Source: Micromonospora lutea (GTDB taxonomy: Bacteria; Actinomycetota; Actinomycetes; Mycobacteriales; Micromonosporaceae). Taken from it: a DNA stretch of 64,000 nt. Numbering within the stretch: the stretch's first letter is position 1; every line of letters starts with the position of its first letter. Positions 45,438 to 52,882 of this stretch are shown here, in pieces. Made by a program: the position numbers and the translations under genes. The DNA is taken from assembly GCF_016863535.1 (NCBI RefSeq), contig NZ_BOPB01000026.1:1-64000 (forward strand). Reading direction: 5' to 3'. Under the pieces are notes generated by a model. It was not told the origin of the DNA, did no database searches, and saw only the letters and a list, made by a program, of their open reading frames with translations.

Positions 45438-45743
45438 TTGGCGCACTGCAATGTTTGCTGCCTACGGGTTCCCCTGACCAAAGATAAGAAGTTGCCCAAA
45501 CACTACACCGAAGAGACATATGGCTTTTGGACAACCGGTCGGCAGAAGGAGTGCAGCGGGTCAGGCACAAAGAGCCACCGCCCTGATGGGGAACTGTCAG
45601 GCAGCTGTCGCCGGCCACGCAGCGGGCGGGCTTGCCCATCTTGTGGCAGAAGGCTCACCCTAAATAGAAACGGACAGTTTCCGAAGCATATGAGCCCTAG
45701 CGGCGAGACCTGCGACCTGTCGGAGGCAAATAACCGCCGCTAA
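45438..45743 (+). CDS. small protein with two zinc-knuckle-like units
   Basis: A 101-aa protein. GGAGAGGA precedes a TTG start at 45,438 by ~6 bases; no ATG or GTG fits the frame. Two similar units occur: CNVC, then LTKDKKLPKHY, then ECSGSG, and CPSCGRRLTLNRNGQFPKHM then ETC. Each has C-x2-C, a K/N-x3-(L/F)-PKH element and a distal Cys, giving a C2HC-type zinc site. Such tiny C2HC proteins usually bind nucleic acid or other proteins. Codon use is less GC-biased than in the neighbours, like the OLD gene that follows. I do not recognise a named family. Confidence 0.6.
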   Translation: MAHCNVCCLRVPLTKDKKLPKHYTEETYGFWTTGRQKECSGSGTKSHRPDGELSGSCRRPRSGRACPSCGRRLTLNRNGQFPKHMSPSGETCDLSEANNRR

Positions 45744-45984
45744 GCGATCCGTCCTTCTCAGAGCCGACCGCAATCTCTGCGGCGAGAGCGGGAGACAGCA
45801 GTTGGCACTCAGTCAACCCCTGATCGGACAAAGTCCGGCTCTAGGAGGAGCGCTCTCCCGCTCGCAGTGCTCATCGCATACCGCCTTATGGCTATCGACG
45901 TTGCCTGAAGGTCCCGTGACGAGCGAGGCTGCTGTCCGTTAATTCAGATGCCAGTTTCTCGTCGCATCGACCGAAGGTACTGTC

Positions 45985-47823
45985 ATGCGCTTGGTTAAAT
46001 ACTCCGTTCGTGGCCTGCGGTCCCTTGCAAACGTTGTCGACATCCCGGTGGGTCGACCGACGATCGTCGTCGGCAGTAACGATGGCGGCAAGACCAGTTG
46101 CCTGCTAGCGCTGCAGTTTCTCCTCACCGGCAAGCCCGAGATTGGGGAGGAGGATCGGACATACGCAGTCGACGACGAAGAGGCAGCCGTGCTCACCGCA
46201 GATGGTCTTCGGCATTATTGCATGAATGTCACTGGAACGTTCATGCCGACCACTTATGAGGAACGAACGCTTGGTCTGGTCGGGCCGATCCTCATCCGCC
46301 GGATCAGCTTGGAGGGCACGGCTTCACAACTGGAAGTGCAAAAGGCCGTTCCTGCTTCCGAGGACCTACGCAATCTGGCTGAGTTGAAGCGCGATGATTT
46401 GCGTTCTCGTGCGGAGGCACGGAACCTAGACCCAGAGGGCAGCAGATCGTCGAAGGACGCGTGGCTTCTTCCACTACAGCGTCTTGCTGACGACGAGATA
46501 TCCTCGGGAAGTTGCGTCACTACGTGGATCCCCCTCGCTCGTGATCTTGCCGGCAGGTTACCCATCTACCTGCCATTTTCCTCGACCGATGAACCTGATC
46601 CTGAGGTCGAGATTAGGACGGCATTGCAGGCAGGATTTCGGCAACTGATTGACGAAGCAGGCGAACGACTATCGGTGATTCGCCGGCTTGAGGCCGACTT
46701 GCAAGACGACCTGGCACGCGAGGCTGATGACTTGCGACAGCTAATCAAGCAGCGATGTTCGCGAATCGGTGAGGTAGTCATTGTCCCTCATGTCAGCTTC
46801 GCCGAAGGGCTACGTAGCGTGGAGATTCAACGCGCTAAAGACGACGGCCGCCGGATCACGCTGCGCCGCGCCGGGGCGGGACGACGTCGACAAATCAGCC
46901 TGGCGGTGTGGGAGTGGACTAGCAAGCAGCTCAGGAATCCACCGCCCGATCACCCGGGATTTGTCATCGCTTACGATGAACCGGACACACACTTGGACTA
47001 CGCGCATCAGCGACAGCTATTCGACCTCATCCTCGACCAGTGTGCACACGACGAAACGCAAATGATCGTTGCGACCCATAGCCTGAACTTCATCGACCGC
47101 GTTGACCCAGCCGATATCGTCCATCTGCGCCTTGACCATCAGGAACGCACGGCCCTCACGCGTCTACTCAGCCCGAATCACAGTGCCGTTGATGAGTATC
47201 TCGCGCAGATCGCAGCAGCGATGGGGCTACGCAACAGTGTCCTCTTGCACGAGAGATGCTTCCTCGGTGTTGAAGGCGAGACCGAAATGCAGTGTCTGCC
47301 GATTCTCTACAAACTCGCTATGGGTAAACCACTGCAGTCCGACGGCATTGCCTTAATTAATGGAGAGAGCAACGTTGGTGCCCTACAGGTCGCCAAGTAC
47401 CTTCACGAGTCCGGCCGCAAGGTCTACTTCCTAGTGGATAATGATTCCACGTGCAACAGCGGTTCCAAGAGCCACTTCGTTGAGGAGAAGATCCGTCGGT
47501 CAGGAATTAGCCGGCAGCAGTGCATGTATGTAGGCACACGGGAGATTGAAGACTTGTTTACCGATGAGCAATGGTGCACCGCCGCGAACAAACTCTGGCC
47601 CCGTGTCGACGACCGGGCTTGGACCGAGGAGGACATCGCCGGCATGCGAAAGAACGGCAAGTTTAGCGCCGAACTCGACTCCGAAGTTCGTATGGCCTCC
47701 CTCAGTGCGCCTTCCGGAAAGGTTGGCTTGCTGTTCGAGCTATCCACCACACTCACCAGTTCAGAGGACGTGCCCGCCAAGCTCGTCGAGCACTTCAAGA
47801 CGCTACAGGCTCAGAGCGGTTAG
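45985..47823 (+). CDS. OLD-family ATP-dependent nuclease (AAA ATPase + TOPRIM)
   Basis: A 612-aa protein. The ABC-type ATPase has Walker A GSNDGGKTS (30-38), a signature-like stretch (LRRAGAGRRRQISLAVWEW) and Walker B/D-loop FVIAYDEPDTHLDYA (~325-340) with H-loop VATHSLNFI. The TOPRIM nuclease has Glu in LGVEGETEMQCLP (~425) and Asp-x-Asp in YFLVDNDST (~485), then REIEDLF. This matches OLD-type and GajA-like nucleases used against phages. The usual Gabija partner GajB (a UvrD-like helicase) is not adjacent; the nearest UvrD gene is ~19 kb away. Codon use is markedly less GC-rich than in the surrounding genes, which suggests recent acquisition. It converges on the methylase operon. Confidence 0.88.
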   Translation: MRLVKYSVRGLRSLANVVDIPVGRPTIVVGSNDGGKTSCLLALQFLLTGKPEIGEEDRTYAVDDEEAAVLTADGLRHYCMNVTGTFMPTTYEERTLGLVGPILIRRISLEGTASQLEVQKAVPASEDLRNLAELKRDDLRSRAEARNLDPEGSRSSKDAWLLPLQRLADDEISSGSCVTTWIPLARDLAGRLPIYLPFSSTDEPDPEVEIRTALQAGFRQLIDEAGERLSVIRRLEADLQDDLAREADDLRQLIKQRCSRIGEVVIVPHVSFAEGLRSVEIQRAKDDGRRITLRRAGAGRRRQISLAVWEWTSKQLRNPPPDHPGFVIAYDEPDTHLDYAHQRQLFDLILDQCAHDETQMIVATHSLNFIDRVDPADIVHLRLDHQERTALTRLLSPNHSAVDEYLAQIAAAMGLRNSVLLHERCFLGVEGETEMQCLPILYKLAMGKPLQSDGIALINGESNVGALQVAKYLHESGRKVYFLVDNDSTCNSGSKSHFVEEKIRRSGISRQQCMYVGTREIEDLFTDEQWCTAANKLWPRVDDRAWTEEDIAGMRKNGKFSAELDSEVRMASLSAPSGKVGLLFELSTTLTSSEDVPAKLVEHFKTLQAQSG

Positions 47824-47977
47824 TTAGATCCTTTACGAGGATTACCAAGACGAGAAGGATCCAGTCGGCCGACCTCCGGCACCACTTTGTTATCCAAAGC
47901 GCTCACAAGGTTATACGTATTCCAGTTGTAGGACTCTCGGGCATGGGCAATATTAGAGTCACCGTCTACGATCGCCT

Positions 47978-50900
47978 TCAGCCTTCATCATTCGAATCCT
48001 GCAGCCGCTTGCTAAACACGGAATGGGCCTGTCGATATTCGTGTTCCCTATCCGCCCGGTAGAACGGTGCCGTGTAGCCGTCCGGCACGGCTTTCCCCTC
48101 GGGATCTTCCAGGAATGCCATCAGTTGGCCGTATGCCTCGTTAGGCTGGTTGACGCCGCGTGCGTAGTAGTCGCGGGTAATCCTGCGCCCGTTGCCGTCA
48201 AACCACATCGCGGACTCGTACTCGCGTAGCACCGGGAAGCGAGCCCTGTACATCGATAGCAACTCCTCGACACCGATCCCGAGCCACACGGCGACGAGTG
48301 CATCAAGCTCAACCAACGCGGACCGACGGGCCAGCTCGGTCCGGAGCGGGACATGCCAGGTCCACGAGCGTTCGACTTCGCCGAGGGCCTGCGCCTCGGG
48401 CAGCCCGGGCCAGGACACCGCCCAAGCCTCACCACTTCGCCACCGGTCTTCGTAGAGGCCGTGCCAGAGCGGGGCGTATGAGCGAGTGAGGCAATTCAGA
48501 CGAAGCACACGCAGCAAAGCTGCAGGCGCAAGACGGTGGCCGGGATCGGGGGCGGGCATGAGTCCGGCATCGTTGACCTTCAAATGAGCGCGGCCCGTGA
48601 TTCGAAGCAGGTAGTCCAATGGCAGCGAGGCCCAGAACGCTGCGTGCAGGGCGGTCTCGCGGTCCGTGGAGAGTGCCATTGAACGAACCGCATCGATGTG
48701 TGTCGGACCTGGCGGGATGATTGCTGCGAAAAGGCTACGCTCCGTGTTAAGCGGGATCATCTCTCGCCAGGCGACACGATAGTAATCGCTGTACGGCCGG
48801 CCTCTCCAAGAGTCCTGAGCCGACTGGTACGCGCTCGGATCAATCGATCGGCGATAGTTGGTCCTTGGTACTGCGTCTGCTGAAAGCCCCGTAAGATCCC
48901 ACGGTTCGTAGTCCTTAGGACTCCGGCAGGGGATGTTCGGCTGCTTGGCGAGTGGCGTCGCGACGCCAAAGTGTGGACCTTGAAGGACTACCTCATGCCA
49001 ATCACCGGGTTCCGAGCCTTGCCACTCGATAACCCCATCATTCTTGGCTCCCTTCTCATGAAATCCGGACGAGACCATGGGTTGCCGATCTGCTAGCCGT
49101 CGGCCGACGTTCGCCAAAGCAGAAATCACGGCTTGTTCGCCTATGGTGACAGGTTGAAGAAGCCTCGTCTGATCCGCAGGGGCGTTGAAATCGCCGATGA
49201 CTAGGTGCCACTCCGCGAGAATCGTTTCGTCTACCGTGACAAGCCTGCCCCGGTGCGGACGCAGATCCCAGGTTCCCGCAGCCTTTATGCCCGGAAGTTC
49301 CCCTTGGCCGCCGTGTGTCAATGAACCTACCAACGTCTCGGGCGCGTACAACCAACTGGCGTGAGTGAAGGAGATACAGCCTCGCGGTGTTCCATATACG
49401 TGAATCCCGAACTCTCGGGTCCAGCTAATCTCCTTAAAAATCAGGCGCATGTTTTGGAAATGCCCGTGAAGGCGCAAGTGTCTATAAGCTGCCGAGCGCA
49501 ATCGACCCTCCCGTGCGCCGCTGAAATGGCTATCCGGGTGGACCATCCCTGCCATGCCCGGCCCAGAGACGTTTGACCACACGCGACACATGAACGCTCG
49601 GTACAGATCCGGCTGCGTTCCGGCGAGTAACGGATATGTCGCCAACGATGAATAGTACGCGACGTAGCCGGAGCTGGCCGTGCGCTCTTGGAGGAAAAAA
49701 TCGTCGGCTAGGGCAATCCGTGTTTTCCGGATCTGTCGAGTATGTTGCGGCGGATTTTCAGTCAGGACGAACCAGGGATCACGTTCGGCGAGCACGACGT
49801 TCTCTTCCCATACTGGGCGAACCCACGGGGGGTTTCCGACTTGGAGGTCGAAGCCGCCCCTGGCGAACGCCTGAGCGAACGTCAGTTCCCAGTGGAAGAA
49901 GCCCTGCTGTTCGGCGATTCGTTCGGCCGTCAGCAGCCACGGGAAGCGGTCGGCCAGCATCCACGGCGAGTCCACCCCGATGACCCCGTCGAGCTTCTGT
50001 TCGAAGTCGCTCATCTCGGCCAGGCTGTCGAGCTTGCGGCCGTAGAAGCGTTCGGTGTTCTCGTCCACGTCGCTGCGGCCGACCAGCGCCTCCGCGAACG
50101 TCAGCCAGTCGTCCAGGTTGGTCAGCGGGACCTGCTTGCGGAGCTGTTCGGCCACGGTCATCCGCCGGGTGCCGGTCGCCTTGGTCGGCAGGGTCATCTG
50201 GCGCGGTTCCACGTTGCCGAAGATGTCCGGCGTCTCGTAGACCACCTGCTCCTCGTACGCCGGCTCCTGCTTGATGTGCGCGACCTGGACGGGCGCGGCC
50301 GGGTAGGCGGGGTCGGAGCCGTCGAGGAGGCCGACCTTGTCCAGCGGCCAGAACCAGAGCGCGCACCAGACATCCATCAGGGTCTTGAGCCGCCAGTACG
50401 GCGTGCCGGGCGCGGTCAGGTCGGCGAGGATCTTCTCCCGGGGCACCGCCTCGGTGACCGGCGGCAGGTCGTCGGCGCCCCATACGGCGATGTCGCGGCG
50501 GATCTCCCGCTCGGAGATGGCGAGGCGCTGCTGCACCAGCCCCCACAGGAACTCGACCCGCCCGGCCAGCGCCTGCAAGCGTTTGACCTGCGAGTTCTTG
50601 CCCTTGGCGGACGGGGTGCGCTTCATCGCCGTACGCCAGGCTTTGAGTCTCGCGGTTTCGGCCGGGGCCAGCTCGCGGGCCTCCTTCTCCCCCGCTACCG
50701 CGCCCCAGCCGTCGGCGGGGAGCAGGAAGTGGTGGATGCTGCCAGCGTCGATCGGGCCGTCGCGGAACGGCTTCTCGGCCGGGGCGGTGGTCAGCCAGGA
50801 TTTGTCGGCGAGCTGCGTCGGGTCGTAGGTCTTGCGTCCGCAGCCGATCAGCGAGTTGCCGCGTTGCAGGTGCAGGCCGAACCACGGCGCTTGCAGGCCG

Positions 50901-52882
50901 GCGTGCATGACGTTGAGCCAGAGGGAGACCTCGGCCAACTCGACGGCGGTGCGGTTGAGGTCGACGCCGTAGCAGTTGTGCAGCGCGATGTACGCCTTCA
51001 CCCGCTGCAGTTCCAGGTGGTATTGCTCCGGGTCCAGCTCGACCTTCAGCTCGCGGGCGCGGCGGCGCAGGTATTCGGCGGCGACCTGGTTGATAGCTTC
51101 GTTGAGGAACGCACCGGAGCCGAGCGCCGGCTCGCAGATCGTCCAGTCCAGCAGCTCCCGGGCGGGCGTGATCGTGTCGTCCTGGTCGAGGCGGTACTTC
51201 AGGGCGAGTTGGACGGTGACCTCGGTCAGTGACTGGGGGGTGTAGTAGGAGGCGCTGGTCTGCCGGTCCCGGCCAGCGAGCCGGTAGACGAACGCGCCGG
51301 GGGCGTAGCTGACCCGGCTGCGCACGCCCGTGTACGGGTGCTCCTTGTAGACGAAGACGTTGTCGTCGTACTCGTCGGCCTTGGATGCCGGGATCATCCA
51401 CGAGCCGTCCTTCGGGTCGCCGTTCTTCGCGACCTCGTAAAGCTGCTCGGTGGCGACGAAGCCGGTGTACGACATCAGGCCCTCGTAGACCGCGCCGAGC
51501 TGGTTGATGCCGAGCTGGGCGTACGAGATGAAACCGCCGCGGCGCTTGCGGCCGCCCTTGGTGAGCATCAGCCGGCGCAGCACCTGGTAGAGGACCTTGT
51601 TGCACAGCCGGGTGTCGATGGTCGGCGCGCCGGGGTCGTCCTCGTCGTCGCTGTCGGGCACGGGGATGAGCCGGCCGATGAGCCGGGTCTTCTCCGGCAG
51701 GAACAGGTCCGATTTCATGGGTTCGAAGCGCAGACCCTCACCTTCGCTGGCCAGGTCGTCGACCTCGGCGCCGCCGCGTGGGCGGTGGCCCTCGTTGACC
51801 ATGCGGAACAGCAGGTCCAGCGACTCGTACAGGTGGAAGCCGCCCTCGGCCGACGGGGCGAGGCGGCGGGCGACCAGGTCACCGATGCGGGCCAGGCTGT
51901 AGCCCTCGACGTACTGCGGGTCGTTGACCGGCAGCACGCCCAGCTCGGGACGGGCCTCGGCGTAGAGCAGGAACAGGATCCGGTACAGGTAGCGCAGGGC
52001 CTCCCGGCCCAGTTCCTTCGCCAGCTCGTCCAGCTCCATCACCTGCTGCGGCTGGTAGCCGGCCTGCCGGATGCGGTCCAGGACCTCGTTGGCGATGAGT
52101 TCAACGGAGACCTTCAGCCCTTCGCGCAGTTCGCTGGAGACACCGACGGCGTGTTGGCGGGAGCCGGCGACCAGCTCGGCGAGGGGTTCGGTGTCGCCCT
52201 CGGCGGGTGGGCGCAGCGAGTCCGCGCCGAACAGGGCGGCGACGACGTCGTACTCCTTGTCGTCGTTGCGGGCGTAGAGGGTGTCGAGGCTGACGGCCAG
52301 ATAGCGGCCCTCGCCCCAGGCGGCCCGGTCGGCGAGGGTGACCACGCCGCCGTTGAGGATCAGCACGTACCGTGGCGGGTTCTCGGCGGCGAAGAGCCAG
52401 GAAGCGAGCTTCGCGCCGGTGGTGATGATCTCGTTGCCGGGCAGGGTGACCGGGTCGAGCAGGCAGCCGGCAGCGTCCGGGTCCTGGGCGGCCTCGGTGT
52501 CCACGGCCCAGCCGCAGTCCAGCGCGACAATGCCGTGCGCGGTGTTCAGCTCGGCGTGGGCGACCGGGATCTGGTGTTCGTGGCCGGCGCGTTCGACGGT
52601 GACAATCTGCGGCTGCGACTCGAAGCCGAGCGCCTTCAGCAGTTCCTGGTGCAGCTTGCGCAACCGCTCCGGGTCGAAGAACTCGTCGTCGGCAAGCTCG
52701 GTCTTCGCGTCGAAGTAGGGGCGGCGCAGGCCCCGCAGGCCGGTGCGTGGGGTCTGCTCGCCGGCCTTCTCCCGCCCCGTCCACTGCTTGGCCAGGCCGC
52801 CCTTGACGGTGGTGGGCAGGATCTCGGCCAGGTAGTGCGCGGAGAGGTACTCGCCGCGGTTGGTCAGCGACTCGAAGCTCAT
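47978..52882 (-). CDS. large Eco57I-type DNA methyltransferase (DrmMI/PglX-like)
   Basis: A 1,634-aa protein. The SAM-binding motif I is EPALGSGAFLNEAI (~583) and the catalytic motif IV is VGNPPWVRP (~1,014), giving an N6-adenine class methylase of the Eco57I type. A long helical N-terminal region (1-~500) and a ~600-residue C-terminal target-recognition part flank it. No PD-(D/E)XK nuclease is evident, so it probably only methylates, like DrmMI of DISARM or PglX of BREX. Its start overlaps the SNF2 gene stop by 4 bases. The last ~1.9 kb, after motif IV, is less GC-rich than the first 3 kb, which fits exchange of the specificity part. Confidence 0.85.
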   Translation of the reverse strand: MSFESLTNRGEYLSAHYLAEILPTTVKGGLAKQWTGREKAGEQTPRTGLRGLRRPYFDAKTELADDEFFDPERLRKLHQELLKALGFESQPQIVTVERAGHEHQIPVAHAELNTAHGIVALDCGWAVDTEAAQDPDAAGCLLDPVTLPGNEIITTGAKLASWLFAAENPPRYVLILNGGVVTLADRAAWGEGRYLAVSLDTLYARNDDKEYDVVAALFGADSLRPPAEGDTEPLAELVAGSRQHAVGVSSELREGLKVSVELIANEVLDRIRQAGYQPQQVMELDELAKELGREALRYLYRILFLLYAEARPELGVLPVNDPQYVEGYSLARIGDLVARRLAPSAEGGFHLYESLDLLFRMVNEGHRPRGGAEVDDLASEGEGLRFEPMKSDLFLPEKTRLIGRLIPVPDSDDEDDPGAPTIDTRLCNKVLYQVLRRLMLTKGGRKRRGGFISYAQLGINQLGAVYEGLMSYTGFVATEQLYEVAKNGDPKDGSWMIPASKADEYDDNVFVYKEHPYTGVRSRVSYAPGAFVYRLAGRDRQTSASYYTPQSLTEVTVQLALKYRLDQDDTITPARELLDWTICEPALGSGAFLNEAINQVAAEYLRRRARELKVELDPEQYHLELQRVKAYIALHNCYGVDLNRTAVELAEVSLWLNVMHAGLQAPWFGLHLQRGNSLIGCGRKTYDPTQLADKSWLTTAPAEKPFRDGPIDAGSIHHFLLPADGWGAVAGEKEARELAPAETARLKAWRTAMKRTPSAKGKNSQVKRLQALAGRVEFLWGLVQQRLAISEREIRRDIAVWGADDLPPVTEAVPREKILADLTAPGTPYWRLKTLMDVWCALWFWPLDKVGLLDGSDPAYPAAPVQVAHIKQEPAYEEQVVYETPDIFGNVEPRQMTLPTKATGTRRMTVAEQLRKQVPLTNLDDWLTFAEALVGRSDVDENTERFYGRKLDSLAEMSDFEQKLDGVIGVDSPWMLADRFPWLLTAERIAEQQGFFHWELTFAQAFARGGFDLQVGNPPWVRPVWEENVVLAERDPWFVLTENPPQHTRQIRKTRIALADDFFLQERTASSGYVAYYSSLATYPLLAGTQPDLYRAFMCRVWSNVSGPGMAGMVHPDSHFSGAREGRLRSAAYRHLRLHGHFQNMRLIFKEISWTREFGIHVYGTPRGCISFTHASWLYAPETLVGSLTHGGQGELPGIKAAGTWDLRPHRGRLVTVDETILAEWHLVIGDFNAPADQTRLLQPVTIGEQAVISALANVGRRLADRQPMVSSGFHEKGAKNDGVIEWQGSEPGDWHEVVLQGPHFGVATPLAKQPNIPCRSPKDYEPWDLTGLSADAVPRTNYRRSIDPSAYQSAQDSWRGRPYSDYYRVAWREMIPLNTERSLFAAIIPPGPTHIDAVRSMALSTDRETALHAAFWASLPLDYLLRITGRAHLKVNDAGLMPAPDPGHRLAPAALLRVLRLNCLTRSYAPLWHGLYEDRWRSGEAWAVSWPGLPEAQALGEVERSWTWHVPLRTELARRSALVELDALVAVWLGIGVEELLSMYRARFPVLREYESAMWFDGNGRRITRDYYARGVNQPNEAYGQLMAFLEDPEGKAVPDGYTAPFYRADREHEYRQAHSVFSKRLQDSNDEG

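Noticed and set aside
45985..47823. A Gabija assignment for the OLD nuclease
   Set aside because: No GajB-like helicase is adjacent and the UvrD gene in the window belongs to another operon ~19 kb away, so I keep the general OLD label.
49742..51232. A 496-codon open frame opposite the methylase
   Set aside because: It has no domains and lies entirely inside the catalytic part of the methylase gene.
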